Positions 9,918 to 19,178 of a stretch of 64,000 bases of DNA are shown here, piece by piece (position 1 is the stretch's first letter; each line of letters begins with the position of its first letter). The DNA is from a bacterium (GTDB lineage: Bacteria > Planctomycetota > Planctomycetia > Isosphaerales > Isosphaeraceae). The notes under the pieces were generated by a model that was not told the origin of the DNA, did no database searches, and worked only from the letters and a program-made list of their open reading frames with translations. The DNA is taken from the NCBI GenBank assembly GCA_016125085.1, contig WGMM01000010.1, positions 1 to 64,000 on the forward strand, read 5' to 3'. The position numbers and the translations under genes were made by a program.

Positions 9918-11021
9918 ATGTCCAAGGCTTTTCTGACGCTGATCAAGAGAATCGTGGTGGAGACCCGCTTTTTCCTGGGTTTCTCACTGCTTGCCCTTTT
10001 CGCCTTGAGCTGGTTCAGTATCTACCGCACGAGCCTTTCCGAAGGCCGAGCCGAGACACTCGCCGTGCGTGAAATGGCCCAGCGTGGCGAACTGGCCAAA
10101 CCGGCGCCGAAGAAGTCGGACGAATCGAAAAAGGACGAGGCATCGCCGAAGGCGGAATCGTCGTCCGCGACCAAACCTGAAGCCAGTCCGCCGGGTGACG
10201 CGGTCGCCAGATCCGAACCTGCGAAGGATGAGCCTAAAAAAGCCGATGGTGAAGAAACGGCCAGCGCCGAGACCAAATCCGCGGGCGAAGCCGCTCCGCA
10301 GCCGGCCTTGACGGAAGAACAACGCCGCCAGCGCCGGGCTCGGGGCTTCTATCAATTTCTCGGCGGGCCGGACATGGATATGTCCTCAGGCGCCATCGCC
10401 ACGATGTTGCTCTATTTCCTGACTGTCGGCATTCCGATCATGCTGCCGCTGTTCTGGGGAATTTCCCGGGGTTCGGCAGCCGTAGCGGCCGAAATCGAGC
10501 GGGGGACGATGGACATGATCCTCTCACGCCCGGTCTCCCGTTCGGCTTACCTCCTTGCACACGTCATTACAGCCGTATTCGGCTATTTGCTTATGGTTGT
10601 GGTGATCGTCGCCGGGGCGAAAATCGGCGAAAGCTTCCATTCGGTCGACAGCTCGCCGCGGATGATCGCACTGGCCAGGCCTGCACTTAATGTCGTCGGC
10701 CTGGGGCTGGCCACTTATGGGCTGACGATCATGTTCTCGGCTTTCGATATCGTTCGATGGCGACCGAACATGATCGCATCGATCCTCACGATCGCTCAGC
10801 TCGTCGGTTACGCCGTGGCCAATCAGCCTGAAACGGCCGACGACAGCTGGTACAAGGTGCCGGGCAAATTCAGCGTCTTTTCGACGTTCTACCCCATTGA
10901 GGCATTCGTCAAAGGCGAATACCTGCCCCGGCACATGGGGGCGCTGCTGGGCGTGTTCGCCGCCGGGGTGATCGTCGCCCTGTGGCGATTCAACCGGCGC
11001 GATCTGCCCGCGAACAGTTGA
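9918..11021 (+). CDS. ABC-2 type exporter permease with charged insert
   Basis: A 367-residue membrane protein. After TM1 (about 18-37) comes a low-complexity Lys/Glu/Ala/Pro-rich segment of about 95 residues (about 55-145, e.g. KKSDESKKDEASPKAES), then the remaining membrane segments of an ABC-2 permease (about 155-180, 207-235, 250-300 and 340-358). ABC-2 permeases normally have a folded loop or nothing at this point; the insert looks disordered and extracytoplasmic. AAEIERGTMDMILSRPVSR is the typical ABC-2 cytoplasmic coupling loop. It partners with the ATPase upstream; the substrate is unknown. Confidence 0.85.
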   Translation: MSKAFLTLIKRIVVETRFFLGFSLLALFALSWFSIYRTSLSEGRAETLAVREMAQRGELAKPAPKKSDESKKDEASPKAESSSATKPEASPPGDAVARSEPAKDEPKKADGEETASAETKSAGEAAPQPALTEEQRRQRRARGFYQFLGGPDMDMSSGAIATMLLYFLTVGIPIMLPLFWGISRGSAAVAAEIERGTMDMILSRPVSRSAYLLAHVITAVFGYLLMVVVIVAGAKIGESFHSVDSSPRMIALARPALNVVGLGLATYGLTIMFSAFDIVRWRPNMIASILTIAQLVGYAVANQPETADDSWYKVPGKFSVFSTFYPIEAFVKGEYLPRHMGALLGVFAAGVIVALWRFNRRDLPANS

Positions 11022-11045
11022 CGCCGGCGAGTCGCAAAAAACGAT

Positions 11046-11073
11046 CGGCCGGACAGGTCTGTCCGGCCGTTTC
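11046..11073. terminator. Bidirectional terminator
   Basis: CGGCCGGACAG (11046-11056) pairs perfectly with CTGTCCGGCCG (11059-11069). CGTTTCG follows on the plus strand and ATCGTTTTTTG on the minus strand, so it serves both the ABC operon and the convergent ThDP enzyme gene. Confidence 0.8.
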
Positions 11074-11109
11074 GCGTCATGGATCATCGATCGACGGAAA
11101 AGGACTGGT

Positions 11110-12987
11110 TCAGTCGTTTTCCTTGCGGATTTCGATCGTCCGCCGCACGACGCGCCGGGCCATGCGTACTTTGTCGTCGCGTTCCAGGCCGTTCAGGTAT
11201 TTCTTGCGCAGGGCCGAGAGCCAGCGGATGTCGCGGCCATCGTAACTGACGCAGATTTTCGTCAGCACCGGGCCAGGCGTGCACAAGGCTCGCAGAATGC
11301 CGGCTCCGATGTCGGAATTATGGGTGATTTCGTTGTAGGCCAGGCCCATGGCGGCGGCGAAAGCGCCGTGATTGATGCTGGCGATCTCCGTTGCCGTCGT
11401 GCGCCGGTAGACCGGTTCCTGCAGCATCTGCATGTAGTGGTAGGCGCCGTCGTCCAGAATGAAGAACTTCACGGGCAGGCCGGTTCGGGCGGCCGTGCTC
11501 AGTTCCATGCCGCTCATCAGGAAGCAGCCGTCGCCGGTGACGCAGGTGGTCAGGCGGCCGGGCTGAACGAACTGGGCACCGATCGAAGCCGGCACGGCCC
11601 AGCCCATGCTCTGGTTGTTCGCTGGCGCGAAATAGCGGCGGGGGCCTGCGACCACGAAGCTTTCGGCGGCCCAGTGCGTGGCGGCCGTCACGTCGATGAA
11701 AGCCATGGCGTCCGGCCCGATGGCGGCATTGAGTTCCGTCAGGAACAACATCGGGTCAACGGCTTCGCGAACCTGCGCGGAATGGTATTCGGCATGATCC
11801 GCCTGACGCTCTTTCGCGATGGTACGCATGAGCTTGTCGTCCTTCTGGCGGGCGACCGTGGCACCGTCGGCGAGCAACCGCTGCAGGAATACGCGGGCGT
11901 CGGCGTTCACGCCCACGGCGGTTTTGACATTCCGGCCGATATTGTTCGGGTTCGCGTCGACGTGGATCAGGCAGGGGTGATCCGGCACGGCGTAATTGGC
12001 CGTGGAAACTTCGCTGTATTTCACCCCGACGGCCAGCACGACGTCGACTTCGCGGAATCTTCTTTCGGCCGTTTTCGTGCCGTAAGCTCCATAACCCCAG
12101 CCGACCGAGAGCGGGTGCGATTCCGGGATCGAGCCCTTGCCGCTCACGGATGTCGCGACGGGGGCCTGCAGCAGTTCGGCCACGGCGGTCAATTCGCCTG
12201 AAGAGTCCTGGCAGCCTATCCCGGCATAAATGCCGATCCGGTTCTTGCGGTTCGCCAGCAGCGACATCGCCTGGGCGTATGCCCCTTCGTCCCAGGGTAC
12301 GGCGGGCAGGGGGGGCGGCGCGTCGTCGAAGTCGAAGGCGTCCGTCATCATAAAATAAGGAACGACGACGGCGACGGGCCCAGGTTCGCCCGAGATCGCC
12401 GTATGAAACGCCTGATAGACGAGCCCCGGCAACTGGCTGACGTGCTCCGCCACGAACACAGCCTTGTTGACCGTCTGAAGTATGTGCACGTTCGGCAGCG
12501 AATGCACCTGGCCGATCGGGGAATCCGGTCGCGTGTCGACATCGGTCACGATGCCGACGATCGGGACGCTGTCCAGAAGTGCCTCGCCCATGCCGCTCAT
12601 GGCGTTCGTGATGCCTGGGCCGGGAATGACGCTGTAAACGCCCGGCCAGCCGGTGACACGTGCCGCGGCGTCGGCCATCACGCTGCATGAAAACTCATGG
12701 CTTACAAGAAGGTAAGAGAGATTCGCGGCCTTGAAGGCGTCCCAGAGTTCGTTATTCTGGGCACCCGGGATACCGAATACGGATGTCGTCCCCATGCATT
12801 CCAGGGCACCGACGATCGCCTGGGCACCGGTCATGCGGCCCTGAACGCCGTGTCGGCGAATCGTGCCACGTACATCGACGAGGAAGTCACCCGCCTGAGC
12901 CTTCGGCGCTTGTGCCAGAATCCCTGAGGCAGCAGCGCTCACGGCCGAGAATGCGGAAATCCAGTGACGACGATTGACGGCTTCCAT
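11110..12987 (-). CDS. Thiamine-diphosphate-dependent enzyme (acetolactate synthase-like), apparently exported
   Basis: A 625-residue ThDP enzyme of the ALS/POX superfamily with all three domains. The Pyr-domain glutamate is in LLVSHEFS (E98), the central Rossmann-like domain is at about 240-390, and the PP-domain ThDP motif starts at GDG 485-487. That motif ends in LDDGAY (D512-D513) where most family members have NN, an unusual ligand change. The N-terminus NRRHWISAFSAVSAAASGI looks like a twin-arginine signal, so the enzyme may be folded and exported. The start ATG at 12987 has a GAGAGG ribosome site. The reaction (2-oxoacid decarboxylation or carboligation) cannot be specified. The gene is alone, without an ilvN partner. 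Confidence 0.8.
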   Translation of the reverse strand: MEAVNRRHWISAFSAVSAAASGILAQAPKAQAGDFLVDVRGTIRRHGVQGRMTGAQAIVGALECMGTTSVFGIPGAQNNELWDAFKAANLSYLLVSHEFSCSVMADAAARVTGWPGVYSVIPGPGITNAMSGMGEALLDSVPIVGIVTDVDTRPDSPIGQVHSLPNVHILQTVNKAVFVAEHVSQLPGLVYQAFHTAISGEPGPVAVVVPYFMMTDAFDFDDAPPPLPAVPWDEGAYAQAMSLLANRKNRIGIYAGIGCQDSSGELTAVAELLQAPVATSVSGKGSIPESHPLSVGWGYGAYGTKTAERRFREVDVVLAVGVKYSEVSTANYAVPDHPCLIHVDANPNNIGRNVKTAVGVNADARVFLQRLLADGATVARQKDDKLMRTIAKERQADHAEYHSAQVREAVDPMLFLTELNAAIGPDAMAFIDVTAATHWAAESFVVAGPRRYFAPANNQSMGWAVPASIGAQFVQPGRLTTCVTGDGCFLMSGMELSTAARTGLPVKFFILDDGAYHYMQMLQEPVYRRTTATEIASINHGAFAAAMGLAYNEITHNSDIGAGILRALCTPGPVLTKICVSYDGRDIRWLSALRKKYLNGLERDDKVRMARRVVRRTIEIRKEND

Positions 12988-13158
12988 GCGTGAACCTCTC
13001 GGCCATCCTGGCCTGAACGCGAAACGATTCGGCCCCGACGACCTGAAGTTCGCCTGGACTCTCTGTCTTTTCGGAATTCTTCAGCTTGCCGAATGAGCCT
13101 AACTTGCCGAAATTGGCATTTTGGGCGAGGCATATCGGTTCGTTTCGAAGCGATTGAC

Positions 13159-14334
13159 TCAGAAGATGAAAAGCGAACCGCACACACCCATTGCCGCACC
13201 CGCCAGGATGAGCCAGATCGAATTTGTGCGGAATTTGATGAAAACGAACAGACTCAGGGCCGCCAACGCGATCGTGAACGGGTCGACGAGAGCCGCTCGG
13301 CCAAGGTCGAGCGTTACGGCTGCCATCAGAACCCAGGAAGCCACGTTGACGCCATTGAGAAAGGCGGCTGCGGACTTCGATGAACGCATCCTGCTCACCA
13401 TCGGGGCCAGAAGTGCGACGAACACGAACGAGGGCAGAAAGATGCCGACGGTGGCGACCAGGCCGCCGATCGGTCCCGCGGCGAGATAGCCCACGAATGT
13501 CGCGGATGTGAAGAGTGGGCCGGGTGTGATCTGGCCGATCGTGATCGCGTCCAGCAGCGTTTCTTTCGAAAGCCAGCCCAGGCGTTCGACGAAGTCCGTG
13601 TCAAGATAGGCCAGCAAAACGTAACCCGAACCGTACAGAACGGATCCGATCTTCAGGAACGTCAGGAACAGGACTCGCAGAGAGACGGGCAAGGCTGAAT
13701 CGTTGGGCATCGCCGAAGGAATCGAATGGCTGATTGCCCAGACGGGGAGCACCACGGCACTTGAGAATGAAGGAGCCCGCCGGACGTTTTCGATCAACAT
13801 GACCGAAAGCCCGGTACCGAAAAGAACGGCGAGTTCATGAACGCCGATAATGATCAAACCGACGTCGACCAGGCAGAATGCGATGAGAACCGGAGTTTGC
13901 AGGCAAGTGCGGCCCAGCGACCAGAGCGCCTGGGCGACGATGGCCATCATCACGGGCTTGATTCCGTACAGGGCACTGCTGAAGACCGGTAAAGTGCCGT
14001 AAGTCACGTAAACCCAGCTCAATGCCATGACGATGAGCATCGCCGGGGCGATGAAAGCGATGCCGGCGACGATCGAGCCTTTCCAGCCGCGAAGCATGTG
14101 ACCGATATGAATGGTCATCTCGGTGGAATTCGGGCCGGGGATGAGATTGGTCGCCCCGAGCAAATCCATGAAGGTGTCGGGATCGATCCATTTCCGGCGC
14201 CGGACCACTTCGTTTTCGAGCAGTGCGATATGTGCCGCGGGGCCACCGAAAGAAGTGAATCCGAGGGTAAGAAACAGTCTGGCGAGATCGCCCAGGGAAG
14301 GTTCCGGGTTTGTGGTCGATGGCGTTTCGGTCAT
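13159..14334 (-). CDS. chrA: Chromate transporter family protein (ChrA/CHR)
   Basis: A 391-residue integral membrane protein with two homologous halves. Each half begins with a typical CHR motif: LFLTLGFTSFGGPAAHI with NLIPGPNSTEM in the first, and TFLKIGSVLYGSGYVLLAYL with ITIGQITPGPLFTSATFVGY in the second. About ten membrane segments are visible. Bidomain CHR proteins export chromate, though many homologues have unproven substrates. The ATG at 14334 (MTETPS) is 14 bp after the stop of the upstream isomerase gene, so the two are probably co-transcribed. Confidence 0.85.
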   Translation of the reverse strand: MTETPSTTNPEPSLGDLARLFLTLGFTSFGGPAAHIALLENEVVRRRKWIDPDTFMDLLGATNLIPGPNSTEMTIHIGHMLRGWKGSIVAGIAFIAPAMLIVMALSWVYVTYGTLPVFSSALYGIKPVMMAIVAQALWSLGRTCLQTPVLIAFCLVDVGLIIIGVHELAVLFGTGLSVMLIENVRRAPSFSSAVVLPVWAISHSIPSAMPNDSALPVSLRVLFLTFLKIGSVLYGSGYVLLAYLDTDFVERLGWLSKETLLDAITIGQITPGPLFTSATFVGYLAAGPIGGLVATVGIFLPSFVFVALLAPMVSRMRSSKSAAAFLNGVNVASWVLMAAVTLDLGRAALVDPFTIALAALSLFVFIKFRTNSIWLILAGAAMGVCGSLFIF

Positions 14335-14348
14335 GAGGCATCCTGCCT

Positions 14349-15242
14349 TCACAATATCACGAGATCGCGCCACCAGTGCAGCCACTCCGGCGAAAAAGCG
14401 GGATTCCGCTCACGCAATGCCCGGATGCATTCGAGCATGATCGGCCCGGAGTAACGGATCCGGTCGAGCGTGGCGAACCACTCAGGCCAGTCGATCGACC
14501 CTTCGCCCGGCGGCTTGTGCGAGTCGGCCCGGCCTTCGTTGTCGTGCACGTGCGTGCTGATCAGCCAGCCCTCGGCGGCGACCGTTTCCGCCACGACAGC
14601 CGCCGAGATCCGTGCATGCCCCGTATCGAGCACCAGGCCCAGGCCGGGGTGGTCGATCTCGCGAACGATTTTCGCCAGGTCCTCCATCCTGCTGCCTGGA
14701 TAAACGCCTTTAGGCATGTTCTCGACACCGATTCTCAACCCCATGGGCCAGGCTGCCGAAGCCATTCGGCCCAGGCTGTCGCGCAGGTGATCGAACCGGG
14801 CTTGAAAATCTTCGGCCTCAGAAAGCCCGCCGGGGTGGACGACCAGCACTTTCGCCCCTAATGCGACAGCCCAATCCGAGGCTCGCAGCAGGTCTTCGAG
14901 CGATTCCTGCCTCAATCGGGGATTCGTATCGGCCAGATCGACTCGTTCCGAGCAAATCGACCGTCTTCCCCAGGGGCCGTGAACGCTCCAGATTTCCAGC
15001 CCGGAGCTTTCGATTTTCGAGCGCAGTTCGTCGGCAGGCGGCAGGGCGTTCCAGCGCGGGAGAACTTCGACGCAGGATGCTCCAAGTTCGCTTGCCAGTT
15101 TCAGATCGGCATCGATGACGGCAGCGGCGGGGCTGTGAACGACCATGCAACCGAACTGTCTGTGCGTTCGCGGCGATGATTCCGATGAGGTGGGATGCAA
15201 CGGACGAACCTCGTAATGGCGAACGGCCCCGGCACTTGCCAT
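14349..15242 (-). CDS. Sugar phosphate isomerase/epimerase, TIM barrel
   Basis: A 297-residue AP-endonuclease-2 superfamily protein. Likely metal ligands are E in RIGVENMP (about residue 172), D and H in LVLDTGHA (about 207-210), H in STHVHDNEG (about 230) and E in IMLECIRA near the C-terminus. The substrate is unknown. The first 30 residues before QFGCMVVH are unlike the family, so the ATG at 15242 is uncertain; an internal ATG at 15146 would remove strand 1. It lies directly upstream of chrA in the same operon. Confidence 0.8.
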   Translation of the reverse strand: MASAGAVRHYEVRPLHPTSSESSPRTHRQFGCMVVHSPAAAVIDADLKLASELGASCVEVLPRWNALPPADELRSKIESSGLEIWSVHGPWGRRSICSERVDLADTNPRLRQESLEDLLRASDWAVALGAKVLVVHPGGLSEAEDFQARFDHLRDSLGRMASAAWPMGLRIGVENMPKGVYPGSRMEDLAKIVREIDHPGLGLVLDTGHARISAAVVAETVAAEGWLISTHVHDNEGRADSHKPPGEGSIDWPEWFATLDRIRYSGPIMLECIRALRERNPAFSPEWLHWWRDLVIL

Positions 15243-15418
15243 TTGCCGAAGTGGCGGTCATGATTGTGTGCACAAGAGAGGCCTGGAGAGAATCCCCGGT
15301 CCGTCCGCTTTTGGAAGGATTGACGATTGCAAGGTCCAGCGGGCGTTGCGCTTGTCGGTCTCATGGCGGAGTCCTCCGTTCGCTCAACGACCTTCGACTC
15401 TAAGGTGTACGTTCAAGC

Positions 15419-15928
15419 ATGCCGCCGGTGCCACTCATCGATCCTCTCAAGGTGAATTTCTCGCACGTGGTCGCGGATCAGGCGACCATTCGTCTCAGGA
15501 ATCGTCAGCGGTTCGAGATGGAACAGATCACGGCGATCGTGCTCGTCGACCCCGACAATCACCTGATCGTCGGCTATAAGGACGTGACGGACAATGAGTT
15601 CTGGTGTCGTGGCCACATGCCCGATTATCCGATCATGCCTGGAGTCATGATCTGCGAAGTCGCAGCCCAGATGGCCAGCTATTACAGCCACAATCTGGCC
15701 GGGCCAGGCAAGTTCATCGGGTTCGGCGGGATGGAAGAAGTTCGTTTCCGCGGCCAGGTCAGGCCTGGCGATCGGCTGATCATGGTGGCCAAGGCGACTC
15801 GGCTGCATCCGCGCCAGACCATTTTCGAAGCCCAAGGGTTCGTCGGCGACCAGATGGTGTTTCACGGCAGGATCATCGGACTTTCGTTGCCCCAGATCAC
15901 ACCGGTTGAGGTCGGCGAATCGAACTGA
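15419..15928 (+). CDS. FabZ-like 3-hydroxyacyl-ACP dehydratase
   Basis: A 169-residue hot-dog protein. The active-site motif is conserved: CRGHMPDYPIMPGVMICEVAAQ, with catalytic H66 and E80, matching the HFPG-PxMPGVL signature of FabZ. The RVRPGD-like strand is seen as GQVRPGDRLI. About 45 N-terminal residues precede the domain, more than in standard FabZ, as in planctomycete homologues that accompany distinct acyl chemistries. It would dehydrate 3-hydroxyacyl-ACP in fatty-acid synthesis. trmB follows 44 bp downstream. fabI and fabF are elsewhere in the window. Confidence 0.85.
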   Translation: MPPVPLIDPLKVNFSHVVADQATIRLRNRQRFEMEQITAIVLVDPDNHLIVGYKDVTDNEFWCRGHMPDYPIMPGVMICEVAAQMASYYSHNLAGPGKFIGFGGMEEVRFRGQVRPGDRLIMVAKATRLHPRQTIFEAQGFVGDQMVFHGRIIGLSLPQITPVEVGESN

Positions 15929-15972
15929 ATTCGAGACCTTCGCTTCCGCTTCCGTAAACGCACGAAACATCC

Positions 15973-16719
15973 ATGCCTGAAAATACTTCCGACGACACTT
16001 CTCTTGCGGGAGAAGACACGCCTTCGCCCCCGGAAAACCGAACTTCCGCTCGTCCGGTCGAAGACGGATCGCCTGCACCGACGATCCGCCGGCGGAAAAG
16101 TCATCCCCTGTGCATCGAGTTCGAAGCGATTCCCCAGGTCGTTCGTTACGAAGAGTTTTTCGGAAACGACCACCCGGTCGAGCTGGAAGTCGGCTGCGGC
16201 AAAGGGCTTTATCTCCGCAATGCGGCAAAGGCGAATCCTTCGCATAATTTTCTCGGGATCGAAATTGCCCGAAAATATGCATTTTACGGCGCGGAACGGA
16301 TCCTGAAGCTTGGCCTGACCAACGTGCGGATCATCCCCGGCGATGCACTGCTGCTGCTCAAGCGGGTGCCCGACGCTTCGACGAACACCGTTCACCTCTA
16401 TTTTCCCGACCCCTGGTGGAAGAAGCGGCACCATAAGCGTCGCGTATTCACTGCGGATTTCGTCAAGGATGTCGCTCGTATCCTGATGGACGACGGACGT
16501 TTCCTGATCGTGACCGACGTCGCCGATTATTTCGCCCTGGTTCAGGAAGTCATGCGGGATTTCGACGTGTTCGCGACGGATCTTCCTCCCGAAACGCATG
16601 AACCTCAGCATGATATGGACTATCTGACGAACTTCGAGCGGAAATTCCGCCGCGAGGGCCGCCCGATCTATCGCATCGGCTACAAACGGGCTGCCCGGTC
16701 GGACCAGGCATGCCCCTGA
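15973..16719 (+). CDS. trmB: tRNA (guanine-N7-)-methyltransferase TrmB
   Basis: A 248-residue SAM-dependent enzyme that makes m7G46 in the tRNA variable loop. The SAM motif is LEVGCGKG (71-78) and the family signature is YFPDPWWKKRHHKRR. The C-terminal region with TNFERKF is also typical. The first 40 residues are a disordered acidic/Pro/Arg-rich extension (TPSPPENRTSARP) absent from the E. coli enzyme. It is probably co-transcribed with the FabZ-like gene. Confidence 0.95.
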   Translation: MPENTSDDTSLAGEDTPSPPENRTSARPVEDGSPAPTIRRRKSHPLCIEFEAIPQVVRYEEFFGNDHPVELEVGCGKGLYLRNAAKANPSHNFLGIEIARKYAFYGAERILKLGLTNVRIIPGDALLLLKRVPDASTNTVHLYFPDPWWKKRHHKRRVFTADFVKDVARILMDDGRFLIVTDVADYFALVQEVMRDFDVFATDLPPETHEPQHDMDYLTNFERKFRREGRPIYRIGYKRAARSDQACP

Positions 16720-16761
16720 ATGCCACATGCCGGATTGATTCCTGAGAAGGATCCAAGGCGG

Positions 16762-17808
16762 TCAATCAGGTCGTAAATATTTTTCGAATATGGCATTAAG
16801 CCGGTTTTCGGCGTGTGTCATGGCCGAAATCGCTGCGGTTTCACGTCCTTCGCTCATTCTCCTTCGACAGACGATATCGACCCAGGCGATTCCACCCAGG
16901 ATCGCGGCCGATGTGATCAGAGGTTCGATCGCGGCCATTTCCGCCGGATGGAGTGGGCGAACCGATTCATAGCTGCGAAAGGCCAGGTCGCGTTTCCGGC
17001 GGTCGATCTGCGGCCATTCGCCGAATAATCGGGCCAGATCCAGTGCGACGGTGTCGAAGCCGATCGCCCCGAAATCGATGAGCCCGATGACGTTTAAGTC
17101 TCTCGTGAGAAAGTGATTCGGCCGAGTGTCCCGAAGTACGAGCTGTATCGGCAGTCGGAGACTCGCCAGCGGTTCGAGCACTCGCAACGCCACTGAAACC
17201 AATTGCCTTGCAGATTGGATGATTGCCAGCAACTTCGCTCGAACCAGGTGATCGATCGAAGTCAGCTGATGGACTTCGTTCGCGAGATCGTCGAGACCGC
17301 CTGATGCCAGACCTCGGAGCTGCGTGATTCTTTGCCCTGCGGCCTCGGACAACGCTTCACGCTGGCCGAAATGAGAGGACCAGAGCCGATGCAGCCGCGC
17401 GAGAGTCGTCATTACTTGCCGGACCGTTTCGTCCGGCGGATCCTGACCGGCCGGCTCTCCTTCGAACCAGCGGAAAAGTTCTGCACAGTGACCGCTCTGA
17501 AGGATCCGGAGCGTCTGCCCGGTCGTGTCAGGTATCGGGATCGCCGGCACCGGCGTGAAATCTCGCAGAGGCTCAAGTGCCAGGTGCCTGCGCCGATGTG
17601 CCGCGCTGTCCGGCCCATCTTTCGGCCAGACTTTCAAAACCATCGGTCCGGCTTCCGCATTCCATCGAACGAATCGCGCTCCGCTCCAGCTATCGGCGGG
17701 AACGAGCAAGGCAGGCGAATCGATCGGTAAATATCGGTTAAGGTCGTTCGCGAGAATCCGATTCAGCTGGGCACGATCATGAAGTGGGCCATGCATTTCG
17801 ACGCTCAT
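16762..17808 (-). CDS. APH-like phosphotransferase (aminoglycoside/choline kinase fold)
   Basis: A 348-residue kinase-fold protein. The catalytic loop reads LVLRDTRPNHFL, with the catalytic Asp kept but His/Gly replaced relative to the usual HGDLHxxN. The metal-binding LIDFGAIGFDTVALDLARLFGE matches the IDFxxxxxGxxxxDLA motif. LKVWPK at about residue 57 could give the ATP-binding Lys. Such proteins phosphorylate small hydroxyl compounds; the substrate is unknown and a resistance role should not be assumed. It is convergent with trmB. Confidence 0.75.
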   Translation of the reverse strand: MSVEMHGPLHDRAQLNRILANDLNRYLPIDSPALLVPADSWSGARFVRWNAEAGPMVLKVWPKDGPDSAAHRRRHLALEPLRDFTPVPAIPIPDTTGQTLRILQSGHCAELFRWFEGEPAGQDPPDETVRQVMTTLARLHRLWSSHFGQREALSEAAGQRITQLRGLASGGLDDLANEVHQLTSIDHLVRAKLLAIIQSARQLVSVALRVLEPLASLRLPIQLVLRDTRPNHFLTRDLNVIGLIDFGAIGFDTVALDLARLFGEWPQIDRRKRDLAFRSYESVRPLHPAEMAAIEPLITSAAILGGIAWVDIVCRRRMSEGRETAAISAMTHAENRLNAIFEKYLRPD

Positions 17809-17882
17809 CGCGTGGGGAGGTCGTTCGAGGCCTGGCTACGAGCTTTGTCATCGTTTCCGGCTCGGATTTCGGTCGATCACAG

Positions 17883-19178
17883 TCAGGCGGCTTGCTTGCG
17901 GCGATTGCGATGATGACGGACCAGCAGGCCGGCACCCGCGAGCCAGAGGGCGATCGTGGCCGGTTCGGGCACAGGTTGGGCATCGATCGATTGTGCTCCG
18001 AGCCTTTGTGCCGCGATGCAGTGGGCACAGGTGGTCGAAGCTTCGATATGCTGAGCGAAGTTGCCGATGCCCTGGACCGGCGAATCGGCGATGCCTCCGG
18101 CGATTTGGGTTCGCAAATCCGCGATGGCCGAATCGCTGAACTTGGTGTTCTTGTCGATCAGCATGTCCCAATTCGCTACGGCGGCGTCCAGATAGTGACC
18201 GGATGTGTCGTGGTGTCCGACATTGAAGGCGTGCAGCATCTCGTGGGCCACGTTCCGGGCCACGGCCCATTCGAGGTCGTCCACGTTCGCGGCCTTGTCG
18301 AGCTTGTCGATGAACGAGAAGCCGTCGCCGTTCATGACCGTGATGCCGGCCACGTTCGCATCGCCACCGTAGCTCGCTCCGGAAACCACGCTGATCGTCC
18401 GGGCCGCGGCGGCGGAAGGATCGTTCGTCAGATTCAGATTGACGCCGCTGGCGGAATAGGTCTCACGCACTTTCTGAAGGACGTCGTTTTCGAAGGTCCG
18501 TTTTTGCTCGTCCGTCGGCGTGCCGCCGTAAATATTCTGAACGACGGGGCTTGCGTACCAGGCGGCGGGCTGGCCGGTTACGAGTTTGTCCGCGAAGGGA
18601 TAGGGACCGGCGTCCATGCGGATCAGGGCATCGAACCGGTCTTTCGAAACGATCGGGGGGGCCGATGCGTAATTGGCGGCCGGCGGCATCGATACGGGAT
18701 AGGTGTTCCCGGAATTGGCGGCTGGCGGCATCGATACGGGATAGACGTTCGGGGCCGATGCTGGAACGCTCGGGACACTGATGGGAGCCGGCGGAATCGA
18801 AATCGTCGGAGCGGGAACGGACGAGACCGGAATGTAGGACGACGGTGCGGAGTATCCTGAACCGTAGGTGTTTATGATGGTCGGTGCCGGTGCGATCGAA
18901 GAGGCAGGAGGAGGATTCGAACCGGTATCCTGGGTCGGCCGATTCGCCGACGTGCCGCCGTCGCGAAGCAGCGAACTCGAATCGTAGACGTTCGATGGGC
19001 TCGGTACGGCAATGGCGTTCGGCGCGTCCTCACGCTCGAACTTCTGGACCTTGCCGCGATTCGGCAACCACTGGGTCCAACGAAGACCGAAGTCAAAGAA
19101 CGTATCGCCCCGAACAGCCGTCGCGGGCGAAATCATGGTTGCCAAAATCAAGATGCGAATCGTTCTGGCGGACTTCAT
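17883..19178 (-). CDS. PEP-CTERM-anchored zinc metalloprotease-like protein
   Basis: A 431-residue exported protein. It has a signal peptide (1-24, cleaved near VRGD), a long Pro/Ser-rich linker (about 60-175) with two tandem copies of YPVSMPPAAN, then a catalytic-looking domain with HEMLHAFNVGH (H312-H322) that fits HExxHxxxxxH, a metzincin-like zinc site with N where most have G. The tail PVPEPATIALWLAGAG with a basic HHRNRRK end (about 402-429) is a classic PEP-CTERM sorting signal. It is therefore probably an outer-surface protease. The ATG at 19178 has a GGGAGG ribosome site. Confidence 0.85.
   Translation of the reverse strand: MKSARTIRILILATMISPATAVRGDTFFDFGLRWTQWLPNRGKVQKFEREDAPNAIAVPSPSNVYDSSSLLRDGGTSANRPTQDTGSNPPPASSIAPAPTIINTYGSGYSAPSSYIPVSSVPAPTISIPPAPISVPSVPASAPNVYPVSMPPAANSGNTYPVSMPPAANYASAPPIVSKDRFDALIRMDAGPYPFADKLVTGQPAAWYASPVVQNIYGGTPTDEQKRTFENDVLQKVRETYSASGVNLNLTNDPSAAAARTISVVSGASYGGDANVAGITVMNGDGFSFIDKLDKAANVDDLEWAVARNVAHEMLHAFNVGHHDTSGHYLDAAVANWDMLIDKNTKFSDSAIADLRTQIAGGIADSPVQGIGNFAQHIEASTTCAHCIAAQRLGAQSIDAQPVPEPATIALWLAGAGLLVRHHRNRRKQAA

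Noticed and set aside
11320..12690. Plus-strand frames opposite the ThDP enzyme
   Set aside because: Antisense to a gene with clear ThDP motifs; Arg/His/Gly-biased composition.
18660..18760. Tandem DNA repeat as a possible regulatory repeat
   Set aside because: It is the coding repeat YPVSMPPAAN in the Pro-rich linker of the PEP-CTERM protein.
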